In this document: positions 1-7,729 of the stretch, piece after piece
Numbering within the stretch: position 1 is the stretch's first letter
Layout of the letters: each line of letters begins with the position of its first letter
Notes under the pieces: generated by a model
Seen by the model: the letters and a program-made list of their open reading frames with translations, nothing else
What the model was told of the DNA's origin: nothing
The model's database searches: none
Assembly (NCBI RefSeq): GCF_001500045.1
Contig: NZ_LQIX01000004.1
Coordinates: 62,001-126,000 of the forward strand
DNA from: Mycobacterium sp. GA-1199
Lineage (GTDB): Bacteria > Actinomycetota > Actinomycetes > Mycobacteriales > Mycobacteriaceae
Direction of reading: 5' to 3'
Length of the DNA: 64,000 nt
Translations under genes and position numbers: made by a program

Positions 1-453
1 GAACGTCGACTGGGTCTCGATGGCCACGGGAGTGTGGTCGATGTGCCAGCGGGTCAACCAGGTCGCCTCGTCCAGGTCGGCCGGCCTGCGCAGCAGTGCG
101 ACGTTGGCGAAGCCCTCGGTCCGCTCCCCCGGCGCGGTATCCGGTGGGTCCAGCGGCACCGATTCGGTGACCAGGTAAGCGGCCACCTCGTCGGCCTCCT
201 GCCGGAGCCGTGCCACGGCGTCGGTGACCTGAACGCCGTAGGACTGCTGGGTCCACAGGCTGACGAAGCCGACCACAGGCGGGTCCAGGGTGGTCAGCGT
301 CATCAGCGAGTCGCGGACCACGCCGTCGCGCACGTTGACCGTCACACCAGGAGTGCCCAGGCTCAGCAGATCGGGGACGACCAGCTGGTGCAGACGCGCA
401 CACCAGGCGTCGTCGGTGTCGGCGCCCCGCAGCGTGATGACGACTTTCTCCAC
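1..453 (-). CDS. EthD-like domain protein (3' part beyond window edge)
   Basis: The reading frame starts at a GTG (453) and runs off the left edge, so only the N-terminal 151 residues are visible. It begins MEKVVITLRGADTDDAWC. Residues about 117-150 contain FANVALLRRPADLD followed by a Trp and HIDHTPVAIETQ, which resembles EthD-type ferredoxin-like (dimeric alpha/beta barrel) proteins. It lies 26 bp after the stop of the P15K-like gene on the same strand, so it is probably the last visible gene of the thiocyanate hydrolase operon. Function is unknown; the EthD assignment rests on motif likeness only. Confidence 0.55.
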   Translation of the reverse strand, partial: MEKVVITLRGADTDDAWCARLHQLVVPDLLSLGTPGVTVNVRDGVVRDSLMTLTTLDPPVVGFVSLWTQQSYGVQVTDAVARLRQEADEVAAYLVTESVPLDPPDTAPGERTEGFANVALLRRPADLDEATWLTRWHIDHTPVAIETQSTF

Positions 454-479
454 GAAGCGAACCTAACGCGTCGCGGCGG

Positions 480-848
480 TCAGGCTTCCAACCGCTCGCG
501 GATGCGCGCCAGCCGCTGCCTCAGCTCGATCTCGTCGATGACGCCCCGGGCCACCAGCGAGTGCGCCAGCGCCACCAGTTGGCTCTCGGGGTAGGGCAAC
601 TGGGCGTAGCGCGTCGCCGTCAACACGTCCTCCTCGTCGCGGCGCGCCTTGAAGTTTGGGACGCCGGCCTCGCAGGTCGCCCGGTCGAGGGCGTCGCACA
701 GTCCGTCCAGGCTCGTCTTCCACGGCGGCACAGGGTTTTGCACCCCGTATTTCGCCGCCATGCGCGACCAGACCTGATTGCGCTCGACGATCTCCTCGAG
801 CGGGGCGACCGTGGTCTGTTCGATACCGGGATCCGGTGTGCCGCTCAT
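480..848 (-). CDS. Thiocyanate hydrolase / nitrile hydratase accessory protein (P15K-like)
   Basis: A 122-residue protein resembling the N-terminal half of nitrile hydratase beta chains and the P15K activator encoded beside thiocyanate hydrolase. Features seen are PVPPWKTSLDGLCDALD at about residues 40-56 and a C-terminal helix pair, LPYPESQLVALAHSLVARG then EIELRQRLARIRE. Such activators help load the low-spin cobalt and mature the cysteine ligands of the catalytic subunit (family knowledge). Its ATG overlaps the stop of the upstream scnC-like gene by 4 bp (ATGA), so the two are translationally coupled. It could alternatively be a structural subunit. Confidence 0.72.
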   Translation of the reverse strand: MSGTPDPGIEQTTVAPLEEIVERNQVWSRMAAKYGVQNPVPPWKTSLDGLCDALDRATCEAGVPNFKARRDEEDVLTATRYAQLPYPESQLVALAHSLVARGVIDEIELRQRLARIRERLEA

Positions 849-1552
849 GCTTCCGAGGCGGGGTGGACGGCCGGACGGGTGTCGGTGATGACGTTGGTGG
901 TGACGCCCGGCTTGGGCAGGGCGACGCCGATGAGACAGTCACGCGTGACGATTTCGGCGAGTTGCTCCTCGGTCCAGTCCTCGGTGCCCTCGGGGCGCAT
1001 GGGCATCACCATGAAGCGGTGCTTCTGGTTGGAATCCTGGACGCGAACGGTCACCTCGTCGGGCAGGTACAAGCCGAACTCCGCCAGCACCTGACGCGGC
1101 CACCGAACCATTCGCCTGCGGTAGTTGGGCGTGCGGTACCACTCCGGTGAGTTGCCCAGGATGGGCCGCGGATAGCAGGAGCACAGCGCGCACACGATCA
1201 CGTTGTGCACGTCGGGTGTGTCGGCGAGAATCTCGAAAGCTGTGAAATCACTGGGGGTTCCGAATCCGGTCGGCTCCATCCAGTCGACGCCGACCTCCTT
1301 GCTGGCGGTCATGGGTTCGGCGAGCGCGAGCTTCTTGAACTCGGGATCCAGCCATGCCCTGGCGACCAGCGTGGCCGCGGGCATCGGCCCGATCTGTTCG
1401 GCGAACTCGGTGAAGCGGCGATGCTCCTCGGCGGTGAAGATGCCCTTCTCGATGCACAGTTCGCGCAACGCGATCTCGAGCACCTCGAAGTCGGTGATCT
1501 CGTCGACCATCGGTGCCACCGTGCGATCGTGATCGTGATCGTGGTCTGTCAT
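845..1552 (-). CDS. scnC: Thiocyanate hydrolase gamma-type catalytic subunit (nitrile hydratase alpha family)
   Basis: 235 residues. The N-terminus is His/Asp-rich (MTDHDHDHDR), as in Thiobacillus ScnC. The metal-claw motif is C121-A-L-C124-S-C126 followed by YPRPILGNSPEWYR. In the family the three cysteines bind cobalt(III), with two oxidised to sulfenic/sulfinic acid. The stretches FGTPSDF, PRQVLAEFGL and RPEGTEDWTEEQLAEIVTR match ScnC more closely, as I recall it, than classical nitrile hydratase alpha. The predicted reaction is SCN- plus water to carbonyl sulfide and ammonia. The ATG overlaps the previous stop (ATGA). Oddity: Ala122 stands where Co-type enzymes have Thr. A nitrile-hydrating activity cannot be excluded. 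Confidence 0.85.
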   Translation of the reverse strand: MTDHDHDHDRTVAPMVDEITDFEVLEIALRELCIEKGIFTAEEHRRFTEFAEQIGPMPAATLVARAWLDPEFKKLALAEPMTASKEVGVDWMEPTGFGTPSDFTAFEILADTPDVHNVIVCALCSCYPRPILGNSPEWYRTPNYRRRMVRWPRQVLAEFGLYLPDEVTVRVQDSNQKHRFMVMPMRPEGTEDWTEEQLAEIVTRDCLIGVALPKPGVTTNVITDTRPAVHPASEA

Positions 1553-2385
1553 GAGGCGGCCTCCAGCCAGTGCTCGGGGATCTCGGTCTGTATGACGTCG
1601 TCGCCGGTGCCGGTGTAGCCGTGCCACAACTCCGACATGTTGAACCGCACGACGTAGAACCATTCCGGTTTGGCCGGGCGGTCCCAGGTCTCGTCCTCGG
1701 CCGCCGGGCTTTCATAGGCGACGGTCGCGATCTCGCCGCGTGCCCCGCGCACGTATTCGGGTGTGCGGGTGTAGAAGATCACCGGGAGCTCGCGCACCAG
1801 CACCGCATCGCCGGCTTTGAACTTGGGTTCACCGGCCTGCCCGGCATAAACCTGCGGGTCGCCTTTGCCCACCGCGTGCTTGTGGTGGGCGTTGCGCTTG
1901 ACGTCCGCCCCGTCGCCTTCGCACTTCGGCTTGGCTTCCAGCTTCTTACCGGCCAGTCCACCCTCGTAGCGCGCCTTGACCTCTGCCATTCGCTCACTCA
2001 ACTCGGTCAGGCCGATGTGGTGCTTTTCGACCAGCACGCGGGCGACGGCCAACAGCCAGCGGCCGTAGTACGGCAGCCCCAGATACTCGGCTCTGCCCAC
2101 ATCGACGTTGCCGATGCGGCGGCGTTCCTCGGAGAGCCAGATCCCGCGCCAGGCCAGCACTTCGCAGATGACATACGTCATGTGCTCCCAGAGCTCGTAC
2201 TGCTTGTTCTCGTACTTGATCGGCGCATCCGGTTCCCCGCCGACGTCGTGGACGGGTTTGAGATATGCGGTGATCCGGTTGTGATCGAGTAGATCCGGTG
2301 TCGGCGCATCCGGCAGTTCGGGATAAGCCGATTTCAACCGGGCCACCAGGTCGAGTTGCGCTGCTCGCTCGGCCGCCGTGCTCAT
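1549..2385 (-). CDS. scnAB: Fused thiocyanate hydrolase beta-alpha subunit (nitrile hydratase beta family)
   Basis: 278 residues with two ScnA/ScnB-like parts in one chain. Residues about 39-142 match ScnA (beta): KPVHDVGGEPDAPIKYE, EVLAWRGIWLSEERRR, LGLPYYGRWLL. Residues about 176-278 match ScnB (alpha): GDPQVYAGQAGEPKFKAGD, FYTRTPEYVRGARG, YESPAAEDE, and the end QTEIPEHWLEAAS. A charged linker (about 143-172, Lys/His-rich) joins them. In Thiobacillus these are separate genes, whereas classical nitrile hydratase beta is one chain, so this has the nitrile hydratase layout with thiocyanate-hydrolase-like sequence. I chose the ATG at 2385 because AAGGGAA precedes it. First gene of the operon. 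Confidence 0.82.
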   Translation of the reverse strand: MSTAAERAAQLDLVARLKSAYPELPDAPTPDLLDHNRITAYLKPVHDVGGEPDAPIKYENKQYELWEHMTYVICEVLAWRGIWLSEERRRIGNVDVGRAEYLGLPYYGRWLLAVARVLVEKHHIGLTELSERMAEVKARYEGGLAGKKLEAKPKCEGDGADVKRNAHHKHAVGKGDPQVYAGQAGEPKFKAGDAVLVRELPVIFYTRTPEYVRGARGEIATVAYESPAAEDETWDRPAKPEWFYVVRFNMSELWHGYTGTGDDVIQTEIPEHWLEAAS

Positions 2386-2775
2386 GACGATTCCCTTCGT
2401 TGCCCTGGCCGAGCCACCGTCGATGTGCACGGGTCAACTCGGTGGTTCCCATGGGACGGGGTGCTCGTGATACGTAACGGCGGACTGTCATCGGCTGTCG
2501 ATGCACACGCGACAGCGATATCCGCCACCGGCACCTCCGATGCTGTCACCCGCCGACCCCGTCGGCTGACTCTAACGCCGGACCCGAGTCGGTGCAGGCG
2601 AATCGAGCGAGGGTCCCCACCGGCTCACACGGGTGGCGGGCTTGTGCTGTGGCACATGAGCTTTGAGATCGCGGTGCGCGGCAGTCCGGCGGTGGCCGGT
2701 CACATCCCCGCAACATCGGAAAATTGACGCGTGTGATGGGCCGGCGATGCCGTGCCCAACCGTCAGAATGAGTAC
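2386..2775. other. 390-bp intergenic region between scnAB (minus) and the FUSC gene (plus)
   Basis: This holds the divergent promoters. The only distinct structure I see is the perfect palindrome at 2643-2656. A plus-strand open frame crosses the region (2356-2727), but it has no recognisable protein, no convincing ribosome site, and looks like GC-rich noise. Confidence 0.5.
2643..2656. promoter_or_regulatory. Palindrome TGTGCTGTGGCACA, candidate operator
   Basis: Five-base arms TGTGC/GCACA around a TGTG centre, about 120 bp upstream of the FUSC gene and about 260 bp upstream of scnAB. The arms resemble a CRP/FNR half site (TGTGA), but the spacing differs from the classical N6 form. The regulator is unknown. 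Confidence 0.3.
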
Positions 2776-4764
2776 GTGAGCACCCGCAGCAGGGTCATCG
2801 ACGCCCTCCGGCCCACCATGCCCGAACCGTGGGCGGTGGTCAGGAGCCTGCTCGGGGTTTTGGCGGTCGCCTCGATCACGCTGCTGTGGGACTCCGGCGC
2901 GACCGCTGTGTGGGTAGCAGGCGCGGGGGCGGTCGCCGGCGCCGTCGCCCTGCAGGACAGCCCGGGCGGGCGGATCGCCCGGGTGCTCGTCGTCGCGGTG
3001 CAAATGAGCCTGGCCGTCTTCCTCGGATCCCTGCTGTCTTCGGTGGACGCCGCGTTCATCGTGGTGCTGGCGCTCTGGTGTTTCGGGGCTGGATTGCAGT
3101 GGGCTGTCGGGAACAACGCGGGGCTGGTGGCCGCCGCGGGAGGAGCCCTGTTCGCGATCGCGCCGCCGCTGGCTCCGTCGGTGTCCTCGGTTCTGGTCCC
3201 GACCGCCCTGACGATCGTCGCCGGTGCCCTGCAGGCGGGGTTGATCGCGGTCTGGCCGCCGCAGCGATGGCGCACTCAACGCGAGGCCCTCGCCGACGCA
3301 TACGGGGCGCTGGCCTCGGACGCGCGTGAGCTCGCCCACGACGCGGAGACGCCCGCCGGCGCGACGCTGAAACCGTCGTTGCGCGATGCGTTCATCGACA
3401 CCCAGGCGGGCCGCCGACCCGAGGCGTACCGCGGTGGACACCGACTGCCCGAACGGATCATGGCGACACTGCGGATGCTGCGTGGCACCCCGGTCGGGGA
3501 CCGCGACGATGTCGCCCGGGTGCTGGCGGCCGCGGCCGAAGTGCTCGACGCGATCGCCGACCACACCCACGTCGCTCGGCGCAACGCCGAGCACGGCCTG
3601 GTTCGGTTGGATGCCGCGGCGGACGCACTGGACCTGCCGGAAAGTCCTGACGTGAAACGGCTTTCGCAGCAACTGCACGAAGCGGCGGAATTGCGTTTCC
3701 CCGATCTGTACCGGCCCGACCTGATCAGCCCCGCGCGTGGGGCGCTGACCTCCGTCCGTTCCCACATGACCTTGACGTCACCCCTTTTTCGGCACGCCAT
3801 CCGGCTCTCCGGGGCGGTCGCGCTCGCCGCGTGTGCGGACCGACTCGCTCCTGTCGCGCACGGTTACTGGATCGCGCTGACCGTGCTCATGGTGTTGCGC
3901 CCGGAGACCGCTCACACCTACACACGTTGCGTCGGTCGGCTCGCCGGCATCGGGACGGGGGTCGTCGTCGCTTCGGTGATCGTGATGCTGGCGCATCCCA
4001 CGGGTCTGATCGCCGCCGCACTTGCGACGCTGGGACTGGCGGCGACATACGCCGCGACCAAGACGGGTTACATCGCCACCAGCGCGGCCCTGGCCGCATC
4101 GGTGGTGTTCCTTCTCGAAATCGACGCAGCCACTTCCGGAGCCACCCTCGAGGACCGGTTGTTCTCGATCGTGGTCGGTGGCGGACTCGCGGTCGTGGCA
4201 CACGTCGCGTTGCCCGACCACGCGCTGACCCGGTTGCATCACCGCGCCGGCGAACTTCTCAAGACCGAGATCGATTACGCCGCAACGGTAGTCAGAGCCT
4301 ATGTCCACCCCCTCGACCGTCCGGCCGACGCCGTGTCATCGGCGTGGCAACACGCCTATCGGGCTCGCGCCGGATTCGAAGCCGCATCGGGTGCGACCCG
4401 AATGGAATCCCGCGAGCTGCGTCGGTGGTTGCGGTCGTACCGCACCGCGTTGAACGCCGTCACCATCTCGTGCACCGCGCTGGAGGCAAATCTGCCGAAT
4501 CGGCCGCCGCCCACGTTGACTACCGAGTTCATCGCCGCCGTGGACGATTTCGTCGATGCGCTGCGCGGGGCCCCGCCGAATCCGGGAACACCGTGGACCG
4601 TGGACATCGCGGCCTTGACCGCGGCCAATCAGCAGGTGCGGGAGAAGGCCGAGGGGCTCTCCGGCGACGACGGCGCCGCCCGCGTTCTGGTCGCCGAGAT
4701 CGGCGCGATCACTCGCAGCTTGTCGGGCATCGCCGCTATCCGCGAGCCCACCTCGGCTCGATGA
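2776..4764 (+). CDS. FUSC-family inner-membrane protein (aromatic acid/fusaric acid exporter type)
   Basis: 662 residues from the GTG at 2776 (MSTRSRVIDALRP); an in-frame GTG at 2752 would add 8 residues. It has two hydrophobic blocks (about residues 18-160 and 335-475) separated by a helical soluble domain, with a C-terminal helical domain. This is the FUSC/YccS duplicated layout. The second block contains the conserved HGYWIALTVLMVLRPE, followed by a segment resembling the family's TxxR stretch. FUSC proteins export aromatic carboxylates or are of unknown substrate. No membrane-fusion partner is adjacent. The stop overlaps the convergent thioesterase by 29 bp. Confidence 0.78.
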   Translation: MSTRSRVIDALRPTMPEPWAVVRSLLGVLAVASITLLWDSGATAVWVAGAGAVAGAVALQDSPGGRIARVLVVAVQMSLAVFLGSLLSSVDAAFIVVLALWCFGAGLQWAVGNNAGLVAAAGGALFAIAPPLAPSVSSVLVPTALTIVAGALQAGLIAVWPPQRWRTQREALADAYGALASDARELAHDAETPAGATLKPSLRDAFIDTQAGRRPEAYRGGHRLPERIMATLRMLRGTPVGDRDDVARVLAAAAEVLDAIADHTHVARRNAEHGLVRLDAAADALDLPESPDVKRLSQQLHEAAELRFPDLYRPDLISPARGALTSVRSHMTLTSPLFRHAIRLSGAVALAACADRLAPVAHGYWIALTVLMVLRPETAHTYTRCVGRLAGIGTGVVVASVIVMLAHPTGLIAAALATLGLAATYAATKTGYIATSAALAASVVFLLEIDAATSGATLEDRLFSIVVGGGLAVVAHVALPDHALTRLHHRAGELLKTEIDYAATVVRAYVHPLDRPADAVSSAWQHAYRARAGFEAASGATRMESRELRRWLRSYRTALNAVTISCTALEANLPNRPPPTLTTEFIAAVDDFVDALRGAPPNPGTPWTVDIAALTAANQQVREKAEGLSGDDGAARVLVAEIGAITRSLSGIAAIREPTSAR

Positions 4765-5362
4765 ACACGCCCTCGGCTTCCACCGTCACACCCTCGTCAT
4801 CGGCGAGAAAACCCGTCGCATAGGACTTGATGCCTTCGGACCTCGTGGTCGTCGCCTCGGCGTGCAGCCGCCCGAGGCGGGTCGGTCGCAGATACCGCAG
4901 CGTGATGGTTCCGGTGAAGCGGGGATTGATCGAGTTGGCGGCCACCTCACCGAGCACGTGGTCCAGGATCAGTGCCGAGATTCCACCGTGCACATGTCCC
5001 GGCGGCCCCTCGTAGGCGGCGCCGAGTTCGAAGTCGGTGTACACCCTGCCGTCGGAACCGTGCTCGATGGTCAGCGGCGGTGCGATCGGGTTGCGGAGTC
5101 CGATCACCGGGTTGCCCCACGGCAGCCGGTCGCCACCGGTGGTGAAACGCACGCCGAAGGGTCCGTCGATCTGTCGTGACCGCAGAACCGCCGTCGCGTT
5201 GTCGATCTGCTCGCGGACCGCCGACACCGTATCGGCGTCCACCTCGGTGCGGATTGTCGCATCGATCAGCTGTCGGACCGATGCGGCGAGCGGGCCGTAG
5301 ACAGCGCGCATGCGGTCGATCTCCGCTGCCGGTATATCCCCGATGTCGGTGAACTCCACCAC
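4736..5362 (-). CDS. PaaI-type hotdog-fold acyl-CoA thioesterase
   Basis: 208 residues from tandem GTG codons at 5362/5359 (VVEFTDIGDIPAAE). The C-terminal half is a hotdog domain with GPPGHVHGGISALILDHVLG, the catalytic HGG motif of PaaI/YbgC-like thioesterases; the N-terminal half is helical. It probably hydrolyses a short-chain or aromatic acyl-CoA. A KstR-type operator lies 9 bp upstream of the start, suggesting repression by the sterol-catabolism regulator and a role in releasing CoA during cholesterol or steroid degradation (inference). Convergent with the FUSC gene. Confidence 0.8.
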   Translation of the reverse strand: MVEFTDIGDIPAAEIDRMRAVYGPLAASVRQLIDATIRTEVDADTVSAVREQIDNATAVLRSRQIDGPFGVRFTTGGDRLPWGNPVIGLRNPIAPPLTIEHGSDGRVYTDFELGAAYEGPPGHVHGGISALILDHVLGEVAANSINPRFTGTITLRYLRPTRLGRLHAEATTTRSEGIKSYATGFLADDEGVTVEAEGVFIEPRWARG

Positions 5363-5370
5363 GCAAGCAC

Positions 5371-5384
5371 TAGAACACGTTCCA
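5371..5384 (-). promoter_or_regulatory. KstR-type operator
   Basis: TAGAACACGTTCCA fits the KstR consensus TnnAACnnGTTnnA at every fixed position. It sits just upstream of the minus-strand thioesterase start, where a bound repressor would block transcription initiation. KstR responds to cholesterol-derived CoA thioesters in mycobacteria. The plus-strand TPR gene begins 157 bp away and could also be affected. Confidence 0.7.
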
Positions 5385-5433
5385 GCGCGGGTTGTCGAAT
5401 CGCTCGTCGCGCCTGGGCGCGAGCGCTCAAGCA

Positions 5434-5462
5434 GGTACGGATCGCGGGCCCCAAACCGTACC
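5434..5462. promoter_or_regulatory. Inverted repeat GGTACGG / CCGTACC in divergent promoter region
   Basis: Perfect 7-bp arms with a 15-nt spacer, lying between the divergent thioesterase and TPR starts. It may be an operator or a structured leader element. No family consensus recognised. Confidence 0.3.
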
Positions 5463-5540
5463 AGGGTGTGCGCTGAGTCCCCGCGAGGCCGCGGCGGAGT
5501 CTGCTCGCAACCCTCGCGGCCGCTGTTCGGGTGAATTATC

Positions 5541-7232
5541 GTGCCGTTCATGAGCATCTCGCTCGGCGACGAGACCTACTACGACCTCGGGTCGTATCAC
5601 CGGCCGATCGACAGCCCGTCGCCCCAGGCGCAGCTGTGGTTCGACCGCGGGATGGTGTGGTGTTACGCGTTCAACCACGAGGAGGCCATCCGCTGCTTCG
5701 AGCGGGCACTGGAACTGGATCCGGGATTGGGGATCGCACGTTGGGGCATTGCGTACGCGATCGGACCGAACTACAACAAGGGTTGGGACGCCTTCGATCC
5801 CGTCGATGCGGCCGCATCGCTGGCACGCGCCAAAATGGAGCTGCAACTGGCCGCCGACCATCGCGCATCACCGGTTGAGCGCGGCCTGATCGCAGCGCTG
5901 CAGACCCGCTTTCCCACCGACGATCCGGACGACACCGAGGCGCTCGAAGCCGGTGGCGCACACTATGCCGACACGATGACAGCGCTGGCGCAGGCCTATC
6001 CCGACGACGTCGATGTGCAGGCCCTTGCCGCCGATGCGCTGGTGAATGTGACGGCATGGGCGTTGTGGGACACCAGAACCGGTGAACCCGCACCGGGCTC
6101 GCGTGTAGTGGCGGCCAAACGGATCCTCGACGATGCACTGGCGACCGGGGCGGGCCGCGCGCATCCCGGGATCCTGCACCTCTACGTGCACACGATGGAG
6201 ATGTCTGCGTCCCCGCAGGATGCGCTGCCCGCTGCCGACCTGCTGCGCGATCTGGTGCCCGACGCCGGGCACCTGCAGCACATGCCGAGCCACATAGACG
6301 TGCTGTGCGGCAACTACCGCGACTCGGTCGTGGCCAATCAGGTGGCCATACAGGTGGATCGCCGGTTCGTCGAACGCCAGGGTCCGCTGAACTTCTACTC
6401 CCTGTACCGGGCACACAACCTGCACTTTGTGGTGTATTCAGCGATGTTCGAAGGCAATTCACGCGCCGCGTTCGCCGCCGCCGATGAGCTGGCCGCCCAG
6501 CTGAGCCCCGAGCTGCTGGCGATCGAGTCTCCGCCGATGGCCGACTGGCTGGAGGCGTTCGTGCCGCTGCGCACCCATGTGATGGTGAGGTTCGGCCGCT
6601 GGGACGACCTGATATCCCAACCCCTGCCCGATGATCGGCAGTTGTACTGCAGCACTGTGGCGACCATCCACTACGGGCGCGGTGTCGCGCACGCCGCCAC
6701 CGGCAACCTCGAACAAGCCCGCGCCGAGCGCGCGGCGTTCACCGAAGCCTACGGCCGCATACCCGAGAGCCGATATCTGTTCAACAACACCGTGATCGAC
6801 ATCCTGGCCATCGCCCGCGAGATGCTCGACGGTGAGATCGCTTACCGAGCAGAGGATTACGACACTGCCTTTGCGCATCTGCTCCGAGCGATCGAACTCG
6901 ACGACGCGCTGCCCTACGACGAACCCTGGGGCTGGATGCAGCCGACTCGCCACGCCTACGGCGCCCTGCTGCTCGAACAGGGTCGCGTCCAGGAGGCCGC
7001 CGCGGTCTATGCCACCGACCTCGGGCTCGATCCCACGCTGCCCCGGCCGTGCCAGCATCCGAACAACGTGTGGAGCCTGCACGGCTATCACGAATGCCTG
7101 CAGCGGCTGGGCCGTGACGCCGAGGCGTCGATCATCGGTCAACAGCTCACCCTGGCTGTGGCGCGCGCCGACGTCCCGGTCCGCGCCTCCTGTGCCTGCC
7201 GGCTGGACGTTCCCCCGGACTGCTGCCACTGA
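5541..7232 (+). CDS. Tetratricopeptide-repeat protein
   Basis: 563 residues from GTG 5541; the in-frame ATG 5550 (MSISLGDETYYDLG) is an equally plausible start. Clear TPR helices are seen, for example FDRGMVWCYAFNHEEAIRCF with ERALELDPGLGIARWGIAYA at about residues 33-73, and further repeats at about 430-520 (AYRAEDYDTAFAHLLRAIEL). No signal peptide or membrane segment, so a cytoplasmic scaffold is likely. The C-terminus is Cys-rich (ASCACRLDVPPDCCH), unusual for a TPR protein and possibly metal-binding. The cellular partner is unknown. Confidence 0.72.
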   Translation: MPFMSISLGDETYYDLGSYHRPIDSPSPQAQLWFDRGMVWCYAFNHEEAIRCFERALELDPGLGIARWGIAYAIGPNYNKGWDAFDPVDAAASLARAKMELQLAADHRASPVERGLIAALQTRFPTDDPDDTEALEAGGAHYADTMTALAQAYPDDVDVQALAADALVNVTAWALWDTRTGEPAPGSRVVAAKRILDDALATGAGRAHPGILHLYVHTMEMSASPQDALPAADLLRDLVPDAGHLQHMPSHIDVLCGNYRDSVVANQVAIQVDRRFVERQGPLNFYSLYRAHNLHFVVYSAMFEGNSRAAFAAADELAAQLSPELLAIESPPMADWLEAFVPLRTHVMVRFGRWDDLISQPLPDDRQLYCSTVATIHYGRGVAHAATGNLEQARAERAAFTEAYGRIPESRYLFNNTVIDILAIAREMLDGEIAYRAEDYDTAFAHLLRAIELDDALPYDEPWGWMQPTRHAYGALLLEQGRVQEAAAVYATDLGLDPTLPRPCQHPNNVWSLHGYHECLQRLGRDAEASIIGQQLTLAVARADVPVRASCACRLDVPPDCCH

Positions 7233-7249
7233 TCCGTAGACTCCGACAT

Positions 7250-7729
7250 GTGGCCATCAGCGATGACGATCTCGCCCGCCTCGGCCGCTGCGTAGAGCTG
7301 GCGCGAGAAGCGCTCGATGACGGTGACGAGCCGTTCGGCTCCCTTCTCGTGGACGACGCGGGCCGCACGCTGTTCGAGGACCGCAACCGCGTCAAGGACG
7401 GGGACCACACGCGCCACCCGGAGTTCGCGATCGCCCGCTGGGCGGCCGCTAACCTGACCCCCGACGCGCGGGCCGCCGCGACCGTGTACACCTCCGGTGA
7501 GCACTGCCCGATGTGTTCGGCCGCCCACGCCTGGGTGGGGCTCGGCCGCATCGTGTACGCGGCGTCGTCCGAGCAGTTGACCCGATGGCTCACCGAATGG
7601 GGTGCGCCGCCCCCGCCGGTGGTGTCGCTGCCGATCGCCACCATCGCGCCGGGTGTCGAGGTGGACGGGCCCGCCGAGCAGTTCACCGAGGCGATGAAGA
7701 CCCTCTACGAAGCGAAGTTCCGGCCGTGA
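7250..7729 (+). CDS. Nucleoside/cytidine deaminase-like zinc enzyme
   Basis: 159 residues of the CMP/dCMP deaminase superfamily. The zinc site is visible as H-P-E (RHPEFAIARW; usually H-A-E) and CPMC (SGEHCPMCSAAHAWVGLGR). The glutamate of HPE would be the proton shuttle and the His plus two Cys the zinc ligands. The substrate is unproven; guanine- or cytosine-type bases are the family norm. Its stop overlaps the GTG of the following GH13 gene, so the two are coupled although no metabolic link is obvious. Confidence 0.78.
   Translation: MAISDDDLARLGRCVELAREALDDGDEPFGSLLVDDAGRTLFEDRNRVKDGDHTRHPEFAIARWAAANLTPDARAAATVYTSGEHCPMCSAAHAWVGLGRIVYAASSEQLTRWLTEWGAPPPPVVSLPIATIAPGVEVDGPAEQFTEAMKTLYEAKFRP

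Noticed and set aside
845..2430. Naming the cluster nitrile hydratase
   Set aside because: Family relationship is real, but the His/Asp-rich N-terminus and motif strings fit thiocyanate hydrolase better.
2356..2727. 123-codon plus-strand frame in the scn-FUSC intergenic region
   Set aside because: No homology recognised and it overlaps the scnAB start; composition looks non-coding.
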